From Chrysomallon squamiferum (lineage: Eukaryota > Mollusca > Gastropoda > Neomphalida > Peltospiridae): a stretch of DNA of 64,000 nucleotides. Both the position numbers and the translations under genes were made by a program. The notes below the pieces were generated by a model. It searched no databases. It was given only the letters and a program-made list of their open reading frames with translations, and had not been told where the DNA came from. The number at the start of each line of letters is the position of its first letter. Positions within the stretch are counted from its first letter, which is position 1. Where the stretch lies: assembly GCA_012295275.1 (NCBI GenBank), contig CM022672.1, forward strand, positions 28,811,972 through 28,875,971, in the 5' to 3' direction. This document shows positions 49,344 to 60,843 of the stretch, in pieces.

Positions 49344-51626
49344 AATACTAAAACAGATTGGGCATCAGAATTAGACTTCACTTGTTGGATCCTGGTGATC
49401 TTATTGTTGTTGGAAAACTTTTCTATTTAATTCAGAACCAGGCTCCTAAAATTTGTTAAATGCTTTATCACTAATTATAGAAATTAATTTCTGTGGTTTT
49501 TTTCCATCTAAAAAAGTGAGACGGTGTTGGAGATTATTAAGATTGGTAATTGATTTTATTTTGGCTACAGCGGACAATATAAATAAAACGAACAGCATTT
49601 TATTCAAAACCAACTAAAATATATGAACAAGCAATCAACAACAAAGTATATGGGTTGCCTAAAAACATTGATTTCAGTTCATCATGTTCTGATCTCATGT
49701 TCAGATAGCTTTCATGACAACTGAAAGGTGTACATTTTCTAATATACATTGTACCTTTTAATTTATAGATTTGCCTTAAACTGCATCAAATTTTAATTGA
49801 GTATGTATATTTTCATATTACTAAAAGCATTATGCATAAATCCAGAGTATATTTTGAGGAACAATGTTTAATTATTATCTTTGACTTGTTTTTCTTTTTT
49901 TTCTAATTTTAATGTCAGTTGTCCACTGTGAAAACTGTTAATGGCATACCTAGATATAACACAGATATATTAATATTTTTTATTTATTTATTTTTTAAAT
50001 ATAATGTTGAATTAGGCAAGAGCAAGATACAAATCTTGAATTTACTGGACTGTTTTACAATCAGTGGTCTTGGGCAGTAGACCACAGTATGGTAGAAAGC
50101 ATGCAAGTCATGTTAATTTATGTGAAAAACTGATATACAGTTTCAAACTGATATTTATGAATGGTAACAAAAATTATTAATGCAAATACTGCTCTGACAG
50201 ATAATGATATAGGCACAAACTAGGATATTTTACTACTTGTGCCTGTTCCTTTCAGGTCAGGGCCTGGAAACCCACTTGAAAATTATTATACTGGTTATTA
50301 AATATAATTTTGGCAATAAAAATCATTACTAATATAAAGGGGTTTTTTTTCTTGTATTTTTGTAATACTGGAATTTATAATTAGGAAGACAACCTTATTT
50401 TCTAAAGACTGTCTTGAAATTGCATATAAAGATTTTATTAGAAATATGGAGAGGGACAAATAAACATTTCAGCTTTTAATAAATTCAGTGGTACATTGAG
50501 TTATAATGCTAGCAAGACTTGCAAATGTAATTTCTGTGCACAGTAGTGCATATTACAAGAAAAGGTTTTTTAAGAAAAGTATTATACCCAGGCATACTTT
50601 CTGTTTTAAACTGACAGTATTATTTCATTCTTTCTTTTTTCTTCCATATAACAAAAATAAAAACAAAAAAAAAAACAACTTTCCAGTTGGTTAAATATAA
50701 ATTAAAATTGAAATTGGTTCTAGCAAATATTTTAAAATTAACATTGGTGTGCCAGTTTTTATTGGAACTAAATGAACATTTCAAATTTGATCTCGAAAGG
50801 TACTGAGACATCAAAAAAAAAAAAAACTTATTTTCCCAAAGTATCAGTCATCAGTGATTTGCCCTTGATGGCAATGTCACATTTGTTAAAAGCAAAACAC
50901 AACAACAAAAAAGGAACATTAATAATAAAGCATTACATATATCAAAGATAATATTGTAACAGTGGTTATTGTTACTTCAGTACAGTGTCACTTGCCAGTT
51001 TAATAAGGCAAAAACAAAACACACTGTGTTCCTTAAAAGTTAAATATGCATTAAAAATAGTATAATCATTTAGATGACTGATTGATTTTTTATTAAGGAT
51101 GCACTTATTAATCTACTGCAGATCATCTGAGAACACTTTAAACTTTTAAAAAAAAGCAGTTAAAAAAAATAATTATATCCTTATATTTTATGTTACCAGT
51201 ATTATTATAGGTAGAAAATACGTTGATTAAAATAAATTTTAAATTTCTCTTGAGAAGACTGACTGGATTAGTCCGCAATTTGGATTTATTGTGTATATTT
51301 AATACAGCAGAAATTATTTATATTTGAAACGTTTTACCAATCAATGCAAATTTGCTTTAGTTAGAAAAAAACAAACTTTCTTCAACAAAGATTCAGACTT
51401 GTTATGTTGAATAGATCTGTTCTTCTATTACACAAAGAAAAAACAAATGTCTGTTGGTGTATTTTAAAACTGTATATATGTATCATGGTCAACCTAGTTA
51501 AAACCTTGTCTATACATCTACACAGAAAATTAATAATTAGTAATAACTAATGTTATTCTTATTTTATATTATTAGACATTTGCAGTAGAATTAATAAAAG
51601 CTTTAAGACATTCTTGTTGTTTTCAG

Positions 51627-51983
51627 CAGAATACCAGTCATCCATATACGGACATAAAATCATTTCACCAGTCTCTATCAAGGAAACCACTGCATGTTTG
51701 CAATAAACCATTAAATGAGAAAAAACGACAAGTACCTCATAAATTTCATCAGTGTGATCTTTGTGACTACAAGAGCCTCTACAGGACCAATCTTTCACGC
51801 CACAGAGGCAGTCATTTTGGCATTTCTTTTCAATGCCCCTTTTGTCCAAAGCAGTCAAAAGATAAATATGAACATGCTTATCACTTGAAAGGACATGCTG
51901 GACAACTTAGCTGTCCTACCTGTGGGAAACAGTATCATTCCCTTCCAGGATTAAATCATCACAAACGTACTTACAAACATTAG
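51627..51983 (+). CDS. gene C terminal exon C1, three C2H2 fingers (odd finger 2)
   Basis: Acceptor TTGTTGTTTTCAG at 51626; phase 0, 118 codons, stop TAG 51981-51983, opening QNTSHPYTDI. It has no in-frame ATG before the fingers, so it can only be reached by splicing. Fingers at about residues 43-63 (CDLCDYKSLYRTNLSRHRGSH), 70-90 and 96 onward. Finger 2 (CPFCPKQSKDKYEHAYHLKGH) keeps all four zinc ligands but replaces the core Phe with Ser and the core Leu with His. The finger 1-2 linker is FGISFQ rather than TGDYFx. Shares KDKYE and the HKRTYKH end with C2. Confidence 0.9.
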   Translation, partial: QNTSHPYTDIKSFHQSLSRKPLHVCNKPLNEKKRQVPHKFHQCDLCDYKSLYRTNLSRHRGSHFGISFQCPFCPKQSKDKYEHAYHLKGHAGQLSCPTCGKQYHSLPGLNHHKRTYKH

Positions 51984-52588
51984 TTACAAATTAAATTTCC
52001 CTGGAAAGCTGAGGGTATGCCTTTAGTAAAGCAATGTTTGTTTGTCCAAACAGTAAATCATTTAATGGGTTTTTGATTTTTATATATAAAAAAATTGTTT
52101 AATCTCTTTGTACCATTATTTTCTGAAAAATTGCTTAAAACAAAGTACATATATATTTTTATTATATATATATATATATATATTTTTGTTTTTTCATCAT
52201 GAATCATAAGTAGTTTTTAGTTAGGACTGTAAATTTGTCTAAGCATTACAATTAAACAGATTGATAGCCTTAGGCTTTAATTATTTTTTCAACTGAAAGT
52301 ATGATTCAAAAGTTTAATTGTCAGTTACTGAAAAAGAAAATGTGTGATTAAATTATAACAGAAGAAAACTGAATTATATTTAATTTAGTAGTGTTGCATT
52401 AAATTTAGGCATGAAATATTTAAAAAGCTATAAAGTAATAAAAATTCCTGATGTATAATCATTCAGTGGTGGTTTTTTTTGTATTGTTTCTTGTTGCATA
52501 TCACTTCTTTTTTTCTGTTGTATATAATTTAAATTTGACAAATTTGACAACACAAGAAAGTTAAAAACCAATTTTCATTTATCTTCAG

Positions 52589-52924
52589 AAAACCAAACTG
52601 CATCATAAGGCTTATAGCATCAGGCCAAGAGCAAAGGAAGCAAATCAATATGGCACTAATTCTTTTAGAAGTACCAAAAAAATAATGAAATGTGATCAGT
52701 GTGATTATACAACATTATATCTGACCAACCTGAAAAGACATAGGAGTGCTCACTTAGGAGAATATTTTCCTTGTAGTCTCTGTCATAAGGTTATGAAGGA
52801 CAAATATGAATTGAATTCACATCTGAAAGGACATGCTGGATTGCTGACTTGTAGAACTTGTGGAAAACAATACACATCTCTCAGTGGATTGAATTGTCAC
52901 AAACGTACCTATAAACATGTGTAA
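52589..52924 (+). CDS. gene C terminal exon C2, three C2H2 fingers
   Basis: Acceptor TTTATCTTCAG at 52588; phase 0, 111 codons, opening KTKLHHKAYS with a basic spacer. Fingers at about residues 35-55 (CDQCDYTTLYLTNLKRHRSAH), 62-82 (CSLCHKVMKDKYELNSHLKGH, core Phe replaced by Met) and 88 onward (CRTCGKQYTSLSGLNCHKRTYKH). Sister of C1. A polyadenylation signal AATAAA lies at 52960-52965, 36 bases past the stop, which supports an independent 3' end. Confidence 0.91.
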   Translation, partial: KTKLHHKAYSIRPRAKEANQYGTNSFRSTKKIMKCDQCDYTTLYLTNLKRHRSAHLGEYFPCSLCHKVMKDKYELNSHLKGHAGLLTCRTCGKQYTSLSGLNCHKRTYKHV

Positions 52925-54088
52925 AATGTTTGTTGTTATTAGTCACACCTAATTACTTAAATAAACTGAGTTTATCATATATTTATTTTTATCAGATGTT
53001 TACCATTTAGTGTGGTTCTTGAAGGAAGTATGATGGTGAAAGTTTATTTTAAAAATACTAGATTAAAAACTAACCTTTTATTTTCTCAAGATATATTTCA
53101 TATTTTAAGGTGCATTGTTATTCATCAAAAATTCATTCAATGCAGTTATTAATTATTTCCCATTAAATTAGTATTTTGACAGAAAGTAATGGTTTTCTCC
53201 TGTTTTAATATATTTTTTAAAAAAGTCTTAATCATTTTATGTTGCATTTCAATTTAATATTTATGAATTAGACAGCTCTAATAATGTTAGAGGATTGATT
53301 GATTCTGTAAAACATTCTCAGGATTTTTACATTTAAGTGAAAATATTTGGTGTTGAGTAAGATCTACCAACTTGAAACTGTCGTTATCTTTACAGGAACC
53401 AAAATAGGCAGAGTGGCATACAGTTGTCAGTTTTTGCTGAAATTTTGTTTTGTCACCATGACAGATGCTTTTAAAATAACAAATATATTTATGAAATAAA
53501 ACAGGAAAGAAGTTCCTTGTAATCAAAATAGATATCATCAGATAATCTGGTAAGTTAGGTGTCACACAGAATTAAAACAAAAGATTGAATATGCAAATAC
53601 TTTTGTAAAACAGTTGGACAACAACAACTGTGAAATTGTTGCCTTACAGCCAAATTTAACATTTCAGAATCTTTGACCAGCTTGTCATAAGCTGACATAA
53701 TTCTACCATTCATAAATATATATATTTTATTTTTTTAATTTTTTTAATAACTTACAGCAAACTAATCCTGAGATTGACTGGGTTTTTTTTATTTTTGTTT
53801 TTGTGGCTACAAAAAATGTTCTTTCTGTTAATCTCATCCAAAAGCACCAGATTAAACAGGTTAATTGAAGTGTTTGTGACTTAGTTAATCTTACTGAAGA
53901 TGTCTGTACCTCTGTTTTTAAATCAAGAAGTACACAATACATTTGTTGTTATAAAAGTAATATTTTTAGAGGGAAGTTGCTGACATTAATTTAAAGATAT
54001 TAATTTCATGATTTATTAATGAAAAACAAAACAAAAAAAACAACAACAATTTATAGCTTACTGTATTAATTACTCCTTATTTCTGCAG

Positions 54089-54421
54089 AGTTCAATTGCC
54101 CCCGCTCCTGAAAGGAGTATTTTGCAATTTGGTGTGAAAGCAGGGGTTGATATGATGTCCACGTCAGGCTTGCAGAAGAAAGTCTACAATTGTGAAGACT
54201 GTGATTATCAAACATATCGTTTATCTAATTACCAGGATCATAGAAGAAAACATACTGGGGATTACTTTCGATGCAGTGTCTGCCCATGCCAATTTTCAAA
54301 CAGGTCAAATTTCAGGAATCATATGAAGGGCCATGCGGGTTTGCTGAAGTGTGAATCTTGTGGCAAAATGTATACTTCATTAGCTGGGCTGTTGAATCAC
54401 AGAAAATGTAAATGTGTTTGA
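54089..54421 (+). CDS. gene C terminal exon C3, three C2H2 fingers
   Basis: Acceptor CTTATTTCTGCAG at 54088; phase 0, 110 codons, opening SSIAPAPERS. Fingers at about residues 35-55 (CEDCDYQTYRLSNYQDHRRKH), 62-82 (CSVCPCQFSNRSNFRNHMKGH) and 88 onward (CESCGKMYTSLAGLLNHRKCKC). The last finger ends in Cys residues rather than His, so it is C2HC-like. First of the C3-C8 subfamily with Asn at helix position +3 of finger 2. AATAAA at 54444-54449 follows the stop by 23 bases. Confidence 0.9.
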   Translation, partial: SSIAPAPERSILQFGVKAGVDMMSTSGLQKKVYNCEDCDYQTYRLSNYQDHRRKHTGDYFRCSVCPCQFSNRSNFRNHMKGHAGLLKCESCGKMYTSLAGLLNHRKCKCV

Positions 54422-56140
54422 CATTCAGTAACTTTTGTGAAAAAATAAATGCCCAAAGAGTTTTTAATTTTAATTTTATTTTTAAATTCATGACCATAGA
54501 TCAGTGAAAATATTGACAGATTTTATATACAATACAAGTTCTTAAATGGGCATGTGTATCAGAGTTCTGTAATTATGTTGTGGATTTAAATATGGTTTGT
54601 CTCATGATCAAAACAATCTTGATAAATATTAGATAAAATAATGCTAGTTGAATATAAAAATATATGTAACATAATTCATGCAATTATTAATTCAAATGAT
54701 ATTTTTCATTGTTTAATGAAAACTGTTAATAATAAAAAAAAGAGGAAATAAATGAAAAATTATAACTTATCCACTTTAATATTCCCCTCTCAGTTAAAAT
54801 TGTTAATAGGTACACTTCTTTACAGTTTTCATGTTCATGCATTTCTGAAATAGTTGTTTCATGCATGTTAAAAATCAGCCTTTCATCATATTTCTATTCA
54901 GAAAAGCCAAACAAAAATGTATAGCTTCTTAATCTGCCCTTGCAAATAGACCTTGATTTCTAATATTGCACAATTCAGCATGTCTTTTACAGATAAAATA
55001 TTTTTTGCTTACCACATCATTATATCTATTCAAAATGGATAAATATGACCATGAGAAATTTGAAATGATTTTATTTTTTAATATTTTTGTATAGTTTCTT
55101 GTACCATATTAAACAAAATATACTACATGTTAAGTTAAAAAAAAACATAGTACTTGATAAACTGTGTTAAACAGAAAAACATTAACTGAAACCATGTAAA
55201 GTGGGAGATTGCTATATTACCATAAAATTCATTATCCTTACAATAAAACATAATATATATTCTGGTTAAGAGAAAAAGAAAAAGTCAAAAATGCTCTCTT
55301 AAAATAAATGAAGTGAAATTTTTATTTTAAATTTTTTTTTATTTTTTTTTTATTATTTTTTTTTTTGATAGTAATTGTTTTACAAGTTGTAGCAGTAATA
55401 CAATTTTTATTATTATTTTAAATTAAATTGATTTATGATAGCTGTTACTTTTAAAGCTGTGATTATATTATCATAACAAGGAAGAAAACCTTAAAACAAC
55501 AAAAACTACTTTTATATGTGGTATTCTTCAAGTTTATTCAGTTGTTAAAAATAATTAAAAATAAATTGTGGGATCATTATTATTGTATTAATATTTTAAT
55601 ATACTCTTGTCTACAAAATCAACAAATTGTCTATTCTATTAGTAAACTGAGCTGTCTTTGGTCTATCCTATTAATTTTAGACAATGATACACATTTATGA
55701 TATTCATTCAGCTTTCTTGACTGAAATAGTTTATAAAAACATTTAAAACTCACACACATACACAAAATGTTAAGAAAATTTAGAGGAAATGTTGTAAAGG
55801 CATTGTTTATCAGATGTAGTGTCTTGGCTTGAATTCACTAATAATATTGGAGTTTGTAATAGTTAAAATAATCAGGTAAAAAAATAAAGCATTTAAGATA
55901 CAAGATTTTTGTTGTGTTTATAAAATTTCTGTTTCATGTAAAATAATAATCTTATGAAGTATTTGTGTCATAGATGTTTGTCAGTGACACATAACAAAAA
56001 TGCTTTAAGAAATCACCTAGACACTTTCTAAAAATATGTCCTTCTTTCTACAAGAGAGTAATTTTCAAATTGACAAATCAGGCTGTTCCTTTTTTGAAAG
56101 ACTCTACTTAAATGAGGTTAATATAAAGTATGTTACCCAA
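54422..56140. other. intronic spacer C3 to relic region
   Basis: 1.7 kb, AT-rich with a T-rich tract near 55319-55367. No exon or element recognised. Confidence 0.45.
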
Positions 56141-56300
56141 CCCATTTAATAGATCAAAAGAAAATGCAGATAGGGCAGATATTAAATGTGAAATCTGTCC
56201 CAAGAAGTTTTGCTGTTAGATCAGATAAAGTCACATGCTGGATTGCTAGACTTTCGAGAATTAGATTATTTGCATGTTGCAAGTAAAAACACAAGAATAT
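56140..56300 (+). pseudogene. relic of a zinc-finger terminal exon
   Basis: Decayed copy of an array exon. DNA around 56150-56200 aligns with the end of finger 1 and start of finger 2 (GATCAAAAGAAAATGCAG..., then ADIKCEICPKKF), then a stop appears. After a deletion, CACATGCTGGATTGCT at about 56231-56246 is the HAGLL linker codons, close to C2's. Several stops and the missing middle of finger 2 show it is dead. Confidence 0.72.
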
Positions 56301-56489
56301 ATTAAATTACTTGGAAACATTTCATTTTATAAGATTCAATTTGCATATGCTGTGTAATGCTGATGAAACACTCTTAAATGTGGTGCTTCGTTCCAGCTTT
56401 ACTTTAAATACTTCAAAGAAATGGCTGACTGGTGTTTATAGAGTTGAAAATAGATCCTTTTCACAACACCTTCTTGTACTACCTCCATG

Positions 56490-56720
56490 ATCTGAAAATG
56501 AGTCATAACAGAAGAATTCTGGGCAAAGAAATAAAAAATGTCATTGTTGTAGGAGTCCATACAGTGCCAGATTTCATGGATCATAGAAAGATTAAATCAA
56601 AAGATTATCACAGATATAATAGTCTGTTGAAGTCATTTTGCTGGTGAATCAAATACCACAAACAGCTTGTCTTGGGTGTTCTTGCTTGGCCAAAAAAGAA
56701 TGCATATTTATGACACTGTT
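56490..56720 (+). pseudogene. second relic of a zinc-finger terminal exon
   Basis: One frame reads FMDHRKIKSKDYH, matching the FRDHRRIHTKDYIQC of C6 (end of finger 1 plus linker), but both zinc Cys of finger 1 are lost. Later fragments resemble the third finger's Cys-x-x-Cys...KK after a stop near 56644. More decayed than its neighbour at 56.2 kb; the two may be parts of one exon or of two exons. Confidence 0.55.
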
Positions 56721-57390
56721 TAAAAGGGTAATTTAAATATTTGTAATATGCATCTGTTCCTTAGTGAAAACATTTCCCCTTTTTGACATTTACAGATGCT
56801 TTTTATACCTCTCTAAATATAGTGAATTAATCATATATTTTATTTTTATTAGAACACATAAAACTCAAAGATTGTTATTGTTTTTCTTTTGAATCAACTT
56901 CCACGAGATTTAATTTTTTGTTTACATGGAGAATTAAGGACGTGATCATTCCAGTACTCTCCATAAACATTATGCATTAAGACCTGGCTAGTAAAATAGG
57001 TTAATTGAATATTTTTTAAGTGTCATATTCATAACAGAATATTACTTAATACTGTTGAATATAAACAAGAAATCTTGTACAACAGCTTTGGAAAGGATAA
57101 TAAAATTATAAATATCCTATAGAGGATTCATCAGAATTTCAGACTTTAAGGCTGATTTTACTGTCAAAAGTGGGTTTAATCAAGGAAGCACATTATACCA
57201 TATGTGAAGATTGAGTTAAAATATTTCTGAAAGGCTTCACAAATCAAATTTATGAACTAAGAATTCAGTAAAGAAATGATTGTCATTGGAAGAGTATATC
57301 ATTCAGATTCAGTTAAATTTTATTTATTTATTTAATATTTATTTTAAACAAAAAAGCTCTTGTTAAAATATATTCTCCTTATCTCCACAG

Positions 57391-57753
57391 GATATGAATG
57401 TGTTTGATTATCATCATATGAAGAAACTGCAATTCCATAGAACACAAATTTCAAGCACTATAGAGACTGCTTCTAGTAATGCTACAGTACGGAAGAAAAA
57501 GCAATATAAGTGTCATGAGTGTAATTACAAGACGTGCTATTTACAAAACTATCAAGATCACAAAAGAACACACACTGCAGATTACATCAAATGTCCCTTG
57601 TGTCCAAGGCAATTTGCAGGCAAATCAAACTATACCAATCATTTAAAAGGACATGCTGGTCTGCTCCGATGTTCAACATGTGGTAGAAGTTACTCATCAC
57701 TGGGCGGGCTAAGTCACCATAGGAAGACTAATAAATGCAGTTCATTTATTTAG
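57391..57753 (+). CDS. gene C terminal exon C4, three C2H2 fingers
   Basis: Acceptor CTCCTTATCTCCACAG at 57390; phase 0, 120 codons, opening DMNVFDYHHM. Basic RKKK precedes the fingers at about residues 41-61 (CHECNYKTCYLQNYQDHKRTH), 68-88 (CPLCPRQFAGKSNYTNHLKGH) and 94 onward (CSTCGRSYSSLGGLSHHRKTNKC), where the last zinc ligand is probably Cys. AATAAA at 58069-58074. Confidence 0.91.
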   Translation, partial: DMNVFDYHHMKKLQFHRTQISSTIETASSNATVRKKKQYKCHECNYKTCYLQNYQDHKRTHTADYIKCPLCPRQFAGKSNYTNHLKGHAGLLRCSTCGRSYSSLGGLSHHRKTNKCSSFI

Positions 57754-58923
57754 TTTCATAAACAGCTCCTGGCACTAATATATAAATGTTTGTCAACAGA
57801 TTTGTGTTTTTGAAGAGATTAGCACAGAATGTGTTAATGGTTTGGTTTTAAGAAACAAAGCTTCTTTGATAAAGTGACAAAAAAGTTTTCTTCTGAAAAA
57901 AATATACATCAAAAATGAATATTTTTTGGTGTTTGTTTGTTTGTTTATTTATTTATTTACTTAACACAGATAACAAAAAGATATTTTGGTTTGTTCTGAT
58001 TTCTTGCACACTGACAGTTGATCCCAGATATAAGCTTGCCAACAAAACTGCAATTAATGTCACTGCACAATAAAACAGTATTATAGTGTAGCAGTTTACT
58101 ATGAACTTGATAAAGATTATTATTTTGCTAAAAATGTACTTTTTTAAAATTCTCAGTGCCTAATAGAATGTTTTTATTTATATTTAAAGAACCTACTTTT
58201 GACAAATTTAAAATGTATTCTATAGGTACACTGATGGACATATTACATGTAATGAACTGAAAAATCACTAATTTGTTGCCACTGATTAATATTGCGGTAA
58301 TTGTTGATGTAACAATTACAAAATTTGCCAAATTTATGAAAATTGCATCTGGTTAAAACTGCAAAGTTAATTGCTCATACGCTTTATGTATTTCTTTAAT
58401 TAAGCTTTTAATTTGAAAATAAACCTTAATTATTCATATTTACTGCAACTTTTTCTGTGAGTTTCCATTATAAAATAAAAAAAGACATAAATCTTTGTTG
58501 TGTGCTCTGTTTTGTTTTGTCATGGCATACTTTAGTTTTGGTATAGTTATGTTCTATATGATTTTTTCAATGCAAATGCATATTATACCCTAATTTCTAT
58601 AGAGTTTTTCAGTGGGCTTATGATTAATAGAGACATTTGTTTTATTTTTCAAGATATCATAAATGTATATTTAGTATTATATTTTTGTAATTACTGTGGT
58701 TAAACCCATTTTAATGCAAAAATAATTCTGTTTCTAAGAAAATAAACCCATTGTAATCACCTGTTATCTTCACATTTCTTTTATATGAACATTATTCACA
58801 GTCCATGTGCAGAAAATAGTTTTAAACATTTCTTATTCTGAGAAATAAGGAGGATTTAGATCAAATGCTGTTTATTTCCATATTTCTCATAGGTTTTAAA
58901 ATTTGCCCTCCTTATCTTCACAG

Positions 58924-59280
58924 GATACAAGACAACATACTCCTAATGAATTGAAGAACTTGCAATCTGATAGAAGTATAAGTATTTCATCACGTTTCAT
59001 GTCATCAAAAATGCCTTCAGCCCAACGGAAGATTCACAAATGTCAATATTGTAATTACCAATCTTCCAACTTGTCAAACTTCAAGGATCACTGGAGAAGA
59101 CACACTGGTGATTACTTCAAATGCAATCTCTGTGCAAAGCAATTTCCCAGCAAAGCTAATTATATCAACCACATGAAGGGACATGCAGGCCTGCTGAAAT
59201 GTGTTGCTTGCAGTAAGAATTATTCAACTCTTGGTGGGCTTATTGCTCATCAGAAAAGACATAAATGTGAAGCTCTTTAA
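58924..59280 (+). CDS. gene C terminal exon C5, three C2H2 fingers
   Basis: Acceptor CTCCTTATCTTCACAG at 58923; phase 0, 118 codons, opening DTRQHTPNEL. Fingers at about residues 40-60 (CQYCNYQSSNLSNFKDHWRRH), 67-87 (CNLCAKQFPSKANYINHMKGH) and 93-113 (CVACSKNYSTLGGLIAHQKRH). All ligands are present. The frame is open upstream of the acceptor for a short distance, but the shared acceptor motif fixes the start. Confidence 0.91.
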   Translation, partial: DTRQHTPNELKNLQSDRSISISSRFMSSKMPSAQRKIHKCQYCNYQSSNLSNFKDHWRRHTGDYFKCNLCAKQFPSKANYINHMKGHAGLLKCVACSKNYSTLGGLIAHQKRHKCEAL

Positions 59281-59473
59281 CAAGACATACTTGAAAATGT
59301 TACTTCAGATACATTCTGCACGAGAAAAGGAAATTCCGTTACAACTTAAAGGGACAGATGAATAGATACTGACATTTGTGTTAAACCTATGGCAAGTAAC
59401 AATATATCTATTATTCCATCCAGCAAGAAGGTTTAGTCCCATTTTGTAAACAAAAATTTGGAAACATATTTTT

Positions 59474-59559
59474 GTACTCTACATTCCAGTACAGGTTCCA
59501 GTACATACTGGTCTCAGTACTCTACATTCCAATACACATTCCAGTAAATACTGGTCTAA
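59474..59559. repeat. two-copy 43-bp tandem repeat
   Basis: Two adjacent 43-bp units beginning GTACTCTACATTCCA and ending ATACTGGTCT, differing at about five positions. Lies in the intron or 3' flank after C5. Each unit also contains short palindromic pieces (CCAGTA/TACTGG). Confidence 0.85.
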
Positions 59560-59982
59560 AATAACACAATGTAAAACACTTGAAATTACTGTTCAGCTGA
59601 TATCTGGAATTCTAAAGAATTTAGAAATTTATGGAGAAAAGACAAACCCAGCTCAGTGGTTTTTATTATACTTTTTTTTAAATTGGATTTACTTCATAGG
59701 ATAAAAATGATTAAATACATTTAAAAATATGATTACTCAGCTTTGACAGTCTGGAGAGGAAAAACATCTTTCTTGAAACCACAGCTTTTTCATTAGTATA
59801 ATGATAAAAATTAACATATTTTTAATGTACCTTTTTAATTTAGGTGACATTATTTTACTATAACTTTAACAATGAAACTAGTGACATTTAGAACTCAAAA
59901 TAGAAGAAATAATTTGCAACAGTTTCAGTTGAAACGGATGTATTCATGAACAAATTTCTAAAACCGATCCTTATCTCTGCAG

Positions 59983-60339
59983 GATGCAGCAACACTTGCA
60001 TTCCATGATTGGCGTCAAATGCATTTTGATAGCAGACCAAACCTATCCATAAAACAGACTGGAAATCGTGTTCGAGCTGGAAACCATAGAATCTACAAGT
60101 GCGAAGACTGTGCATACCAGACAAATCACTTATCAAAATTCCGAGACCATAGAAGAATCCACACAAAAGATTATATCCAGTGTGAGCTGTGTCCAAGACA
60201 CTTCTGCAGCAGATCAAACTATTCAAACCACATGAAGCTGCATGCTGGTCTGCTCAACTGTAGCATCTGTGGCAAAAAATATTTTTCTTTGTCAGGATTT
60301 CTCTCCCACCAGAAGTTGCACAAAGGACTGCCTCATTAA
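59983..60339 (+). CDS. gene C terminal exon C6, three C2H2 fingers
   Basis: Acceptor CCTTATCTCTGCAG at 59982; phase 0, 118 codons, opening DAATLAFHDW. Fingers at about residues 40-60 (CEDCAYQTNHLSKFRDHRRIH), 67-87 (CELCPRHFCSRSNYSNHMKLH) and 93-113 (CSICGKKYFSLSGFLSHQKLH). The finger 1-2 linker has TKDYIQ instead of TGxYxx. AATAAA copies occur near 60703-60712. Confidence 0.91.
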   Translation, partial: DAATLAFHDWRQMHFDSRPNLSIKQTGNRVRAGNHRIYKCEDCAYQTNHLSKFRDHRRIHTKDYIQCELCPRHFCSRSNYSNHMKLHAGLLNCSICGKKYFSLSGFLSHQKLHKGLPH

Positions 60340-60843
60340 AAAAAAATTATATATATATTTTTTTTTTTGCATTTTAAAATAGAAAAGGACATATATATTT
60401 AAATGATATTTTCAGTTGGACTGTTTGTTTCTATGTTGAAAAAAAGGAGATAAATTTATATCAAGTGTATGTTTTACGATTTTTAATGATATTGATATTA
60501 GACTGATATGTCAAGGCTTGTCCACAATGTTTTCATTTATCATAATGTTTAGAATATTAATTAATTTTATTAGTTGTGTTTTACTTTTTATGAGAATAGC
60601 TGTTTCATATTATCTGTTGTTTAGTTTTCTCTTAAATCTAGTGTAAATATGACTCGATTAAAGCTAGGTATTACTGCATCTCCCTCCCCACTCCCCACCA
60701 AGAAAATAAAATAAAAATTATAAATAATCACAGTAACCAACAAACTAGTGGCACTGACTTCATATTTTATTTGTTAAAAGAAGTAATTCATTAATTCAGA
60801 TTAATGGAGAAAAATTCTAAAAGTAACTTCATTATCTCTGCAG

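Larger units (their letters stand above)
45415..51626. other. gene C long intron before the terminal-exon array
   Basis: 6.2 kb with no finger exon recognised. It contains the 46997-48447 inverted-repeat element, (GT)n near 48912-48931, (TA)n at 49303-49339, and unique AT-rich sequence. Confidence 0.5.
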
